In this document: in pieces, positions 9,848-17,857 of the stretch
Numbering within the stretch: the stretch's first letter is position 1
How the letters are laid out: each line of letters opens with the position of its first letter
NCBI RefSeq assembly: GCF_900114185.1
Contig: NZ_FOSE01000004.1
Span: 327,519-391,518, forward strand
DNA from: Cellulomonas sp. KH9
Lineage (GTDB): Bacteria > Actinomycetota > Actinomycetes > Actinomycetales > Cellulomonadaceae
DNA: 64,000 nt
Reading direction: 5' to 3'
Position numbers and translations under genes: made by a program
Notes under the pieces: model-generated
Told to the model about the DNA's origin: nothing
The model's input: the letters and a program-made list of their open reading frames with translations, nothing else
Databases searched by the model: none

Positions 9848-10624
9848 TCAGCCCTGGGGGTGCTGGTGCGTGGGATCGAGCACACGCTGGAGGAAGGCCT
9901 GGGTGCGCTCCTCGCGGGGCGCGCCGATGACCTGGTCGGCCGGGCCGGACTCGACGACGAGGCCGTCGTCCATGAACACGACGCGGTCGCCGACCTCGCG
10001 GGCGAAGGCCATCTCGTGCGTGACGACGATCATGGTCATGCCGGCGTCGGCGAGGTCGCGCATGACGCCGAGGACGTCGCCGACGAGCTCGGGGTCGAGC
10101 GCGGACGTGGGCTCGTCGAACAGCATGAGCTGGGGGTCCATCGACAGCGCCCTCGCGATCGCCACGCGCTGCTGCTGGCCGCCGGACAGCTGCCCGGGCA
10201 CGGCGTGGGCGCGGTCGGCCAGACCGACGCGCTCGAGGTTCGCCAGGGCGACGCGCTCGGCCTCGCCCTTGGACCGGCGCAGCACGCCGCGCTGGGCCAT
10301 GGTGCAGTTCTCGAGCACCGACTTGTGCCCGAACAGGTTGAACTGCTGGAAGACCATGCCGACGTGGGTGCGGACGCGGTCGATGTCGACGTCGGGGTCG
10401 GTGACCTCGACGCCGAGCACGTCGATCCGCCCGGAGCTCGGCTGCTCGAGCAGGTTCACGCAGCGCAGGAGCGTGGACTTGCCGGAACCGGACGGGCCGA
10501 TGACGCAGACCACCTCGCCCGCGGCGACCTCGAGGTCGATGCCGCGCAGGACCTCGCGCTCGCCGAACGACTTGTGCAGGTCCTTGACGGAGACGACCGT
10601 GCCGTCGCTGGGGCTGTCGCTCAC
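9848..10624 (-). CDS. amino acid ABC transporter ATP-binding protein
   Basis: The 258-residue ATPase energises a polar amino acid importer. Walker [10 protein letters not shown] is at 43-51, [15 protein letters not shown] is the signature, [14 protein letters not shown] the Walker B region, and [12 protein letters not shown] contains the switch histidine. These sequences are typical of the GlnQ/ArtP family. GTG 10624 overlaps the permease stop by four bases, so the two are coupled. The operon order on the minus strand is binding protein, permease, ATPase. Glutamine, glutamate or cystine are possible substrates; the sequence does not decide. Confidence 0.92.
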   Translation of the reverse strand: MSDSPSDGTVVSVKDLHKSFGEREVLRGIDLEVAAGEVVCVIGPSGSGKSTLLRCVNLLEQPSSGRIDVLGVEVTDPDVDIDRVRTHVGMVFQQFNLFGHKSVLENCTMAQRGVLRRSKGEAERVALANLERVGLADRAHAVPGQLSGGQQQRVAIARALSMDPQLMLFDEPTSALDPELVGDVLGVMRDLADAGMTMIVVTHEMAFAREVGDRVVFMDDGLVVESGPADQVIGAPREERTQAFLQRVLDPTHQHPQG

Positions 10625-11460
10625 TTGCCGCGTCCCTTCGCTGCCGTGCGCCGCTCCAGCCAGCGTGTCAGCTGGCCCAGCGGCAGGGTGATGATGAGGT
10701 AGCAGGCGCCGGCGACGAACAGCGCGGTCAGGCCGCCCTGCGCGGTGCTCAGCGCGTCGCGGCCGATCTTGGTGAGCTCGTACTCCGCGACCTGCATGCC
10801 GAGCAGGAACACCAGCGAGGTGTCCTTGGTCAGCAGGATGATCTCGTTGGTCAGCGGCGGCAGCACGATGCGGAACGCCTGCGGCATCACGACCTGGACG
10901 AGGGTGCGCCCGTGGGACATGCCCAACGACCGCGCCGCCTCGATCTGGCCCCGGGGGACCGCCTGGATGCCTGCACGCAGCGTCTCGGCGATGTACGCGG
11001 ACGACACGACGCCGAGCGCGATGGACGCCTTGGCGAGCATCGAGGGGATGTTGACGCCGAACGCGATCGGCACGGCGAAGCCGACCGACAGCACGACGAG
11101 CAGCGCGGGGATGCCGCGGAAGAACTCGATGTAGGCGGTCGCGATCCACCGGTACGCGGGGACGGACGACAGCTTCATGAACGCGAGCAGGGCACCGAGC
11201 GGCAGGCCCACGGCGAACGCGCCGAGGGTGTACTTCACGGTGTTCCACAGGCCCATCGGCATGCGGCTCGCGAGCTCGGCCGCGACGGCGGGGTCGAACA
11301 GCTGGGTGGTGACGTTCGACCAGTCCGTCAGCGTGACGACGGCGAGGACCGCGGCGGCGAGCACCACGTACTGGACGACCCGGGTGATCCGGGCGCGGGT
11401 GCGCGGGCTCGTCCGGCGGCGGCCGGGTGGCATCTGCAGGGTCTGCGGGGCGGTGGTCAT
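10621..11460 (-). CDS. amino acid ABC transporter permease
   Basis: A 279-residue HisMQ-type membrane protein. ATG 11460 follows GGGAG at six bases. The N-terminus is basic, followed by a membrane segment at about 30-50. After that come [23 protein letters not shown] and the EAA-type coupling loop [24 protein letters not shown], as expected for polar amino acid permeases. [13 protein letters not shown] and [15 protein letters not shown] are further membrane helices. It is encoded once, so the transporter probably uses a homodimer. It is downstream of an intercistronic hairpin that may lower its expression relative to the binding protein. Confidence 0.92.
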   Translation of the reverse strand: MTTAPQTLQMPPGRRRTSPRTRARITRVVQYVVLAAAVLAVVTLTDWSNVTTQLFDPAVAAELASRMPMGLWNTVKYTLGAFAVGLPLGALLAFMKLSSVPAYRWIATAYIEFFRGIPALLVVLSVGFAVPIAFGVNIPSMLAKASIALGVVSSAYIAETLRAGIQAVPRGQIEAARSLGMSHGRTLVQVVMPQAFRIVLPPLTNEIILLTKDTSLVFLLGMQVAEYELTKIGRDALSTAQGGLTALFVAGACYLIITLPLGQLTRWLERRTAAKGRGK

Positions 11461-11480
11461 GCGCACTCCCGGGTCGTGGC

Positions 11481-11512
11481 GGTGCGGGGCCGGCGTGGGC
11501 CGGCCCCGCACC
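11481..11512 (-). terminator. intercistronic hairpin between binding protein and permease genes
   Basis: GGTGCGGGGCCGGC (11481-11494) and its exact inverse (11499-11512) flank GTGG. Such a stem inside a binding-protein/permease operon is usually read as partial termination or mRNA stabilisation, which gives more binding protein than membrane parts. Confidence 0.6.
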
Positions 11513-11522
11513 ACGTGGGGCG

Positions 11523-12308
11523 TCAGTCGGCGAGGGGCGCGGTGCCGATGCGCTCGGTGTAGATGGCGTCGTAGGTGCCGTCCTCGTGGATCCGCTCGAG
11601 CGTCGCGTCGACGGCCTCGAGGAGGGCGGTGTTCCCCTTCTTCACGCCGAGCCCGTACTGCTCGCCGGTCGGGAAGGTGCTGGTGACCTCGAGGCCGTCG
11701 GAGACGAACGCCCCGAGCACGGCGATGTCGTTGACGACGGCGTCGACCTGACCGGTCTTCAGCGCCTGGATCTGCAGCCCGAGGTCCTCGAACTGCACCG
11801 GGGTCAGGCCCTGCTCCTCGACCCAGGTCTCGCCCGTGGTCGCCATCTGCACGGCGATCTTCTTGCCGGCGAGGGACTCGACGTCCTCGATGCCCGAGCC
11901 CTCGGTCACGAGCAGGCCCTGGTCGGCGTCGAAGTACGGCTGCGAGAAGTCGAACTTCGCGGCGCGCTCGTCGGTGATCGTCAGGCCGGACGCGCTGATG
12001 TCGCAGGCGCCGGTGTTGAGCGAGGCCCCGGACTCCAGGGTGTCGAACGGCGTGACGAGGACCTCGAGGTCCAGACCGAGGTCCTCGGCCACCTCGCGCG
12101 TGATGTCGATGTCGAGGCCGACGATCTCACCGTTCTCGTCCTCGAACTCGAAGGGCTCGAAGGGCGGGTTGGTGCACACGGTGAGCGTGCCCGGCGTGAC
12201 GAGTGCGAGCTCGCCGTCGGCCGGTGCGGCGTCGTCGGAGCCCGAGCAGGCGCTCAGGACGAGCAGGGCCGCGGTCGCGAGCGCAGCGGCGGGCAGGTGG
12301 TGGCGCAT
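11523..12308 (-). CDS. amino acid ABC transporter substrate-binding lipoprotein
   Basis: A 261-residue family-3 solute-binding protein. The signal peptide ends in the lipobox LSAC with the acylated Cys21, so it is anchored outside the membrane. The mature part has the family hallmarks: [26 protein letters not shown], the ligand arginine context [16 protein letters not shown], and [18 protein letters not shown] 12308 has an AGGA upstream. It is the first gene of the operon, with a TATAGT -10 box in an unusually AT-rich patch. The ligand is probably a polar amino acid; exact specificity is open. Confidence 0.93.
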   Translation of the reverse strand: MRHHLPAAALATAALLVLSACSGSDDAAPADGELALVTPGTLTVCTNPPFEPFEFEDENGEIVGLDIDITREVAEDLGLDLEVLVTPFDTLESGASLNTGACDISASGLTITDERAAKFDFSQPYFDADQGLLVTEGSGIEDVESLAGKKIAVQMATTGETWVEEQGLTPVQFEDLGLQIQALKTGQVDAVVNDIAVLGAFVSDGLEVTSTFPTGEQYGLGVKKGNTALLEAVDATLERIHEDGTYDAIYTERIGTAPLAD

Positions 12309-12342
12309 GGGGGGTCCTTCCGAACGGATCAGTGCGCGCATA

Positions 12343-12348
12343 ACTATA
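12343..12348 (-). promoter_or_regulatory. -10 box of the amino acid importer operon
   Basis: TATAGT on the minus strand, close to the TATAAT optimum and standing out in a local AT-rich stretch (12341-12367). The start would fall near 12336, about 28 bases before ATG 12308. Confidence 0.55.
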
Positions 12349-12420
12349 CGCCTCACATCATTCCTATCCGGCACGGCGACGCCAGGGACCTCCGTCCCCG
12401 GGCCGGGTGCCGGCACGGCA

Positions 12421-12455
12421 GCGCCCGCCGCCGCCCCGAGGGCGTCGGCGGGCGC
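12421..12455 (-). terminator. terminator of valS
   Basis: GCGCCCGCCG and CGGCGGGCGC enclose a second CGCC/GGCG stem with one mismatch between them. It lies 13 bases beyond the valS stop on the minus strand. Confidence 0.6.
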
Positions 12456-12468
12456 ACGAGCAGGTGCC

Positions 12469-15129
12469 TCAGCGGGCGACCGCCTCGCCGAGCAGCGCGT
12501 CACGCGCCACCACGGTCTCGCCGGTGCCGGTGACGAGCTCCAGCGTGCCGGTCGCCCGGCCCGCGTTGCGCACGTCCTCGAGGGCGGCCTCGACACCGGC
12601 GCGCAGGGCGTCCGGCACCTCGAGGACCGCGTGCTCGACGGGGGTGCGCATGGAGACCTTCGCCTCGGACTTCACCTTGCGCAGCGCGGCGAGCGCGGCG
12701 CCCGCACCGGCCACGAGGCCGGGCGCGGCGTCAGCGGCGGCGGCGCGCAGCGCATCGCTGGTCGGCCACGGCGCGCGGTGCACCGTGCCCTCGCGCCACC
12801 ACGACCAGACCTCCTCGGTCGCGTAGGGGAGCACCGGGGCGAACAGGCGCAGCAGCGTGTCGAGCGCGAGGCCCAGGGCGGCACGCGCGGACGCCGTGCC
12901 GGGCGTCACCTCGGCCGCCGACGCGCCCGCACCGTACGCGCGGTCCTTCACCAGCTCGAGGTAGTCGTCGCAGAACGTCCAGAAGAACGTCTCCGTGAGC
13001 TCCAGGGCGCGCGTGTGGTCGTACGCCTCCAGGGCGGCGGTCGCCTGGTCGACGACCTCGGCCAGCCCGGCGAGCATCGCCCGGTCGAGCGGCTGCGTGA
13101 CCAGCGCGGGGTCAAGCGACACGGGCTCGTCGGCCGGCCCGAAGGACAGCACGAACTTGCTCGCGTTGAGGACCTTGATGGCCAGGCGGCGGCCGATCTT
13201 CATCTGGCCGACCTCGAAGGCCGCGTCGGTGCCCAGACGGGCGCTGGCCGCCCAGTACCGCACCGCGTCGGAGCCGTGCTCCTCGAGCAGGCCCATCGGC
13301 GTGACGACGTTGCCCTTGGACTTGCTCATCTTCTTGCGGTCCGGGTCGAGGATCCAGCCGCTGATCGCCGCGTGCTTCCACGGCAGCGAACCGGACTCCA
13401 GGTGCGCCCGCACGACCGTGGAGAACAGCCAGGTGCGGATGATGTCCTGCCCCTGCGGGCGCAGGTCCATGGGGAACGTGCGCGCGAACAGGTCGGGGTC
13501 GTCGAGCCACCCGCACGCGATCTGCGGGGTGAGCGAGCTCGTCGCCCAGGTGTCCATGATGTCGGGGTCCCCGACGAAGCCGCCGGGCACGCCGCGCTGG
13601 TCGGCGGTGTAGCCGGGCGGGACGTCGCTCGACGGGTCGACGGGCAGCGACGCCTCGTCGGGCACGATCGGCGAGTCGTACCGCGGCTCGCCCTGCTCGT
13701 CGAGCGGGAACCACACGGGGATCGGGACGCCGAAGAACCGCTGGCGCGACACGAGCCAGTCGCCGTTGAGGCCACCCACCCAGTTCTCGTAGCGCACGCG
13801 CATGAAGTCCGGGTGGAACTCGAGCTCGCGGCCGCGCGCGAGCAGCTGCTCGCGCAGGTCCTCGTCCCGCCCGCCGTTGCGGATGTACCACTGACGGCTC
13901 GTGACGATCTCGAGGGGCTTGTCGCCCTTCTCGTAGAAGTTCGCCTTGCGCTGCGTCGCCACGGGCTCGCCGAGCAGGTCGCCGGACTCCCGCAGGCCCG
14001 CCACGACGGCCTCCCGCGCGCTGAACGTCGTCTTGCCGGCCAGCTCGCCGTAGAGCGTGCGGCCCGTGTCGGACGTCAGCCACTCCGGGGTGTCGCGCAG
14101 GATGCGGCCGTCGCGGCCCACGACCGAGCGCGTCGGCAGCCGCAGCTCGCGCCACCACTGCACGTCGGTGAGGTCACCGAAGGTGCAGCACATGGCGATG
14201 CCTGCGCCCTTGTCCGGCTCGGCCGCCGGGTGCGCCAGCACGGGCACCTCGACGCCGAACAGCGGGCTGGTCACCGTGGTGCCGAACAGGTGCTGGTACC
14301 GCTCGTCGTCGGGGTGCGCGATGAGGGCGACGCAGGCCGGCAGCAGCTCGGGACGCGTGGTCTCGATGACGACCGGCTCACCGTCGGGGCGGTGGAACGC
14401 GACCTTGTGGAACGCACCGGGGTAGTCGCGCGCCTCGAGCTCGGCCTGGGCGACGGCCGTCTGGAACGTCACGTCCCACAGGCCCGGGGCCTCGGCCTGG
14501 TACGCCTCGCCGCGCTGCAGGTTGCGCAGGAACGCGCGCTGGGACACGGCACGGGCCGTCGCACCGATGGTCTGGTAGGTCATCGACCAGTCGACCGACA
14601 GGCCCAGCCGGCGCCACAGCGCCTCGAACTGCAGCTCGTCCTCGGCCGACAGCCGCTCGCACAGCTCGATGAAGTTGCGGCGCGAGACCGGCACCTGGTC
14701 GGCCGGCTTCACGGCCTTGCCGTCCGTGCCCTCGTGCGGCGGGACGAAGCCCTCGACGTAGGGCAGCGACGGGTCGCAGCGCACGCCGTAGTAGTTCTGC
14801 ACGCGACGCTCGGTGGGCAGGCCGTTGTCGTCCCAGCCCATGGGGTACATGACCGCGCGGCCGCGCATGCGCTGGAACCGCGCCACCACGTCGGTGTGCG
14901 TGTACGAGAAGACGTGGCCGACGTGCAACGACCCCGACACGGTCGGCGGCGGGGTGTCGATCGAGTACACCTGCTCGCGCTCGGCGGTCCGGTCGAACGT
15001 GTACGTGCCGTCGTCCGCCCACGTGCGCGCCCAGCGCTCCTCGAGGCCGTCCACCGTGACCTTGTCCGGTACCTGGCGGGCGGCGCGTGCGCTCGTCGGG
15101 GTCTCGGGGCTGGGGGTCAGGTCGCTCAT
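12469..15129 (-). CDS. valS: valyl-tRNA synthetase, archaeal-like type
   Basis: Charges tRNA-Val. ATG 15129 (MSDLTPSP) is nine bases after GGGAGG; the ATG at 15138 would leave no spacing. The protein is 886 aa with the class-I motif HVGH at 69-72 and KMSKS near residue 600. After HVGH it reads GWDDNGLPTERRV, the form seen in archaeal and Rickettsia-type ValRS, rather than the PGTDHAGIATQ of ordinary bacterial ValRS. It also lacks the long C-terminal coiled coil of E. coli ValRS. Two editing-domain stretches follow. It looks complete and is the only ValRS in the window. Confidence 0.95.
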   Translation of the reverse strand: MSDLTPSPETPTSARAARQVPDKVTVDGLEERWARTWADDGTYTFDRTAEREQVYSIDTPPPTVSGSLHVGHVFSYTHTDVVARFQRMRGRAVMYPMGWDDNGLPTERRVQNYYGVRCDPSLPYVEGFVPPHEGTDGKAVKPADQVPVSRRNFIELCERLSAEDELQFEALWRRLGLSVDWSMTYQTIGATARAVSQRAFLRNLQRGEAYQAEAPGLWDVTFQTAVAQAELEARDYPGAFHKVAFHRPDGEPVVIETTRPELLPACVALIAHPDDERYQHLFGTTVTSPLFGVEVPVLAHPAAEPDKGAGIAMCCTFGDLTDVQWWRELRLPTRSVVGRDGRILRDTPEWLTSDTGRTLYGELAGKTTFSAREAVVAGLRESGDLLGEPVATQRKANFYEKGDKPLEIVTSRQWYIRNGGRDEDLREQLLARGRELEFHPDFMRVRYENWVGGLNGDWLVSRQRFFGVPIPVWFPLDEQGEPRYDSPIVPDEASLPVDPSSDVPPGYTADQRGVPGGFVGDPDIMDTWATSSLTPQIACGWLDDPDLFARTFPMDLRPQGQDIIRTWLFSTVVRAHLESGSLPWKHAAISGWILDPDRKKMSKSKGNVVTPMGLLEEHGSDAVRYWAASARLGTDAAFEVGQMKIGRRLAIKVLNASKFVLSFGPADEPVSLDPALVTQPLDRAMLAGLAEVVDQATAALEAYDHTRALELTETFFWTFCDDYLELVKDRAYGAGASAAEVTPGTASARAALGLALDTLLRLFAPVLPYATEEVWSWWREGTVHRAPWPTSDALRAAAADAAPGLVAGAGAALAALRKVKSEAKVSMRTPVEHAVLEVPDALRAGVEAALEDVRNAGRATGTLELVTGTGETVVARDALLGEAVAR

Positions 15130-15207
15130 GCCACCCATCCTCCCAGATCGAGGCACCCGGCCGTGCACGCCGCCGACGCCGCGTGGGGCCCGCGTCGGCG
15201 CGGTGCG

Positions 15208-15927
15208 TCAGCCGGTGAGGGGCCCGCCGCGGGCGTCCAGGAGGTCCTGCAGCACGACCTGCTCACGGCTCTGGGAGTCGACGATGCCCTGTGCGAGGCG
15301 CGTCACCTCGGGGTGCCGGGCGTGCTCGGCGGCGTACCGGGCCATCTCCACGCCGCCGACGTGGTGGTCGATCATCAGCGACAGGAACAGGCGCTCGGCG
15401 GCGGTGCCGTCGGCGTCGCGCAGCGCCGCCATGTCGGCCGCCTGCACCCACCCCGGCATCGTGGACAGCCCGCCCGCACCGTCGGCGTCGGCCGCGTGCG
15501 CGTGCCCCGTCTCCCCGCCCATCCAGGCCATCGGCCCGTCGGGGGACGCGGCCGGCAGGCCCCACAACCGCAGCCAGGCCGCCATCTGCCCGATCTGCTG
15601 CTGCTGGATGGTGAGGATGTCGAGCGCGATCGCGCGCAGCGTCTCGTCGTCCGACCGGTCCCTGACCAGGACCGCCAGCTCGACGGCCTGCGCGTGGTGC
15701 GCCTGCATGTCGCGGGCGAACCCCGCCTCGACCGAGCCGTCGGACGGGGTCGCGGCGTCGGGGCGCGCGACGAGCGTCGCCCCGACGGCCGTGCCGACCA
15801 CCAGCGCCAGCAGGACGAGCAGCGCCACGACGGCGCGGCCGGTCCCCGACAGCCCGACGAACGCCTGCCCCAGCGCGGACCGGGTGCGGTCCGCCGGCGC
15901 AGGTGTCGGCGAGGAGGCGTCCGTCAC
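15208..15927 (-). CDS. DUF305 membrane-anchored protein
   Basis: A 239-residue protein with one membrane helix (VVALLVLLALVVGTAVGATLV, about 32-52) and a large outer domain. The domain is of the DUF305 ferritin-like type, with DMQAHHAQAVELA and MIDHHVGGVEMARYA as its paired histidine motifs. Members are often linked to copper handling, but function is not established. GTG 15927 overlaps the stop of the DUF3105 gene by four bases, so the two are coupled and probably act together at the cell surface. The stretch GETGHAHAADADGAGG is flexible and His-containing. Confidence 0.85.
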   Translation of the reverse strand: MTDASSPTPAPADRTRSALGQAFVGLSGTGRAVVALLVLLALVVGTAVGATLVARPDAATPSDGSVEAGFARDMQAHHAQAVELAVLVRDRSDDETLRAIALDILTIQQQQIGQMAAWLRLWGLPAASPDGPMAWMGGETGHAHAADADGAGGLSTMPGWVQAADMAALRDADGTAAERLFLSLMIDHHVGGVEMARYAAEHARHPEVTRLAQGIVDSQSREQVVLQDLLDARGGPLTG

Positions 15928-16562
15928 GCGGGCGACCCCACACCGTTGCTGCAGAGCGCACCGGCCTCGGGCAGCTCGGGGTTCAGCAGGTACTTGCGGA
16001 CGAAGACGGGCAGCCGCTCGTCCTCGGCGTCGTCGAGCTGGAGCTGCACGCCCCACGCGGTCGCGACCACGGGCGACGGCAGGCCGTCGTACGGCGAGAC
16101 CAGCACGTAGGGGCGGCCGTCGGCGAGCGCGTGCAGCGCCGCGACCTGGTCGGCCGGCAGGTCGGGGGAGTGCGTGATCCAGACGGCGCCGTGCTCGAGG
16201 GAGTGCACCGCGTGCTCGTCGACCACGGGGGCGTCGTACACGCCGCAGTTCTGCCACACGGCGTTGTGCTCACCGCCCACCGGCGGTGTCTGCGGGTAGT
16301 CGACCTCGGTCGTCACGTGGTCGAACGACAGGCCCTCGAAGGTCTCGACGCCCTCGATCTCCTGCCCGGCCTGGGCCTCGAGCTGCGAGGTCCGGCGGGA
16401 CTCGCCCACCAGCACGACCGCGGTGGCGGCGATCAGCCCGGTGACGAGCGTGCCGATGACGCCGAGGACGATCGCGGTCTGCCGACGGGACGAGCGGCGC
16501 TGCGCCGCCTGGATCTGCGCGAGCCGTGCGGCCCGCTCCTCGCGCTGGGAGGACGTGCTCAT
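15924..16562 (-). CDS. DUF3105 membrane-anchored protein
   Basis: A 212-residue protein starting at ATG 16562 after GGAGA. Residues about 30-52 form one membrane helix (TAIVLGVIGTLVTGLIAATAVVLVG in two parts) and the rest lies outside. The DUF3105 signature is clear: SFDHVTTEVDYPQTPPVGGEHN, then VWQNCGVYDAPV and EHAVHSLEHGAVWITH. The conserved histidines and single cysteines suggest metal binding, but no activity has been shown that I know of. It pairs with a DUF305 gene, a recurrent actinobacterial arrangement. Confidence 0.86.
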   Translation of the reverse strand: MSTSSQREERAARLAQIQAAQRRSSRRQTAIVLGVIGTLVTGLIAATAVVLVGESRRTSQLEAQAGQEIEGVETFEGLSFDHVTTEVDYPQTPPVGGEHNAVWQNCGVYDAPVVDEHAVHSLEHGAVWITHSPDLPADQVAALHALADGRPYVLVSPYDGLPSPVVATAWGVQLQLDDAEDERLPVFVRKYLLNPELPEAGALCSNGVGSPA

Positions 16563-16626
16563 GCGGGGTTCTCCGTCTCGGTGGGCCGCTCGGGGCTGTG
16601 GCCGGTGGATGGTCGGGTGGTCGGTC

Positions 16627-16655
16627 AGGCTACGCGAAGTTGAACCGTCAACCAA
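16627..16655 (-). promoter_or_regulatory. promoter of the DUF3105-DUF305 operon
   Basis: Minus strand: TTGGTT (16650-16655), 17-base spacer, TAGCCT (16627-16632). The spacer contains GTTGA-CGGT-TCAAC, a small palindrome that could be an operator. Confidence 0.5.
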
Positions 16656-16731
16656 GGTGGTGGGGGGATGTGCGGCGCGCCTGCCGCACCCCCGCTCTCG
16701 CCACGCTCTCGACCGGGTCGGCGGCCGGGGC

Positions 16732-16737
16732 TAGCGT
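16732..16737 (+). promoter_or_regulatory. -10 box of the EamA gene
   Basis: TAGCGT fits TAnnnT. It would give a leader of about 115 bases before GTG 16859. Confidence 0.35.
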
Positions 16738-16858
16738 GACCTCCCGAGGAGCCGACGTCCCTGGGGGCCGAGCCTCCGGCGGTGCCGGGACGCCGACGCC
16801 GTCCCTCGTCCCGTCACGGCCGCGCTGCGCGCCGGCGGGCCGACCACCGGGAGACAGG

Positions 16859-17830
16859 GTGCAGGGCTCCGGCGCGCGCAGCATCGGGATCGTGGCGGGG
16901 CTCGTCGCCGCACTCGCGTTCGCGACGAGCGGGCCCGTGGTCAAGCCGCTGCTGGCGGCGGGCTGGAGCCCTGGAGCCGCCATCGTGGTCCGGCTCACGG
17001 TGGGCGCGCTGCTGCTGGCCGGCCCGGCGCTGTGGACGCTGCGCGGTCGCTGGGACGCGCTGCGCACCGACTGGGCCACCGTCGTCGGCCTCGGCCTGCT
17101 GGGCGTCGCCGGGGCGTCGACGCTGTACTTCCTCGCGGTCGACCGGCTGCCCGTCGCGGTCGCGCTGCTGGTCGAGTACACCGGCCCGCTGCTCCTGCTG
17201 CTGTGGTCGTGGGTGCGCACGCGGCGCGCGCCGGCCCCGGCGACCCTCGCGGGTGCCGGGCTCGCCATGGGTGGCCTCGTCCTCGTGCTCGACCTCACCG
17301 GGACCCTGCGGCTCGACCCGCTCGGGCTGCTGTTCGCCGCGGGGGCCGCGGTCGGCAACGCCGCGTACTTCGCCCTCACCGCGCGGCCCGTCACGCTGCC
17401 GCCGGTGAGCCTGGCGGGCGCGGCGATGGCCGTCGGCGCGACCGTCGTGGGGCTGCTGGCGGCCGTCGGGGTGCTCCCGGTCGAGGCGCCCGACGTCCGC
17501 GTCGAGGTGCTCGGGACGCAGGTGCACTGGGCGGTCCCGCTGCTCGTGGTGGCCGCGGTGCCCACGGCGTTCGCGTACGGCGTGTCGGCCGTGTCGGTGC
17601 GGCTGCTGGGGGAGCGGCTCGCCTCGTTCCTCGCGTTGTCGGAGGTGCTGCTCGCCGTCCTGCTGGCCTGGCTGCTGCTGGGCGAGCAGCCGCTGGTCGT
17701 GCAAGGGGTCGGTGCGGGGCTGGTGGTCGCGGGTGTCGCGCTGGTGCGCACCGGCGCCGACCGCGACGTGCGGCGGGGCGCGGCCCCGCCGCCGGCCGTC
17801 GACGTCCAGGCGGCGTCCGGGGCCGGCTGA
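16859..17830 (+). CDS. EamA/DMT family transporter
   Basis: A 323-residue inner-membrane protein with about ten hydrophobic helices and two EamA repeats (about 5-140 and 150-300). The start GTG 16859 follows [30 protein letters not shown] and TLYFLAVDRLPVAVALLVEYTGPLLLLL are typical of the RhaT/EamA exporters of amino acids or other metabolites. No soluble domain is fused, and the short tail is Ala/Pro-rich. It converges on the PQQ-type dehydrogenase gene with a 27-base gap. The substrate cannot be told from sequence. Confidence 0.88.
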   Translation: MQGSGARSIGIVAGLVAALAFATSGPVVKPLLAAGWSPGAAIVVRLTVGALLLAGPALWTLRGRWDALRTDWATVVGLGLLGVAGASTLYFLAVDRLPVAVALLVEYTGPLLLLLWSWVRTRRAPAPATLAGAGLAMGGLVLVLDLTGTLRLDPLGLLFAAGAAVGNAAYFALTARPVTLPPVSLAGAAMAVGATVVGLLAAVGVLPVEAPDVRVEVLGTQVHWAVPLLVVAAVPTAFAYGVSAVSVRLLGERLASFLALSEVLLAVLLAWLLLGEQPLVVQGVGAGLVVAGVALVRTGADRDVRRGAAPPPAVDVQAASGAG

Positions 17831-17857
17831 GCCGGGGGTCCGGCCGCCCGGCGGGCG

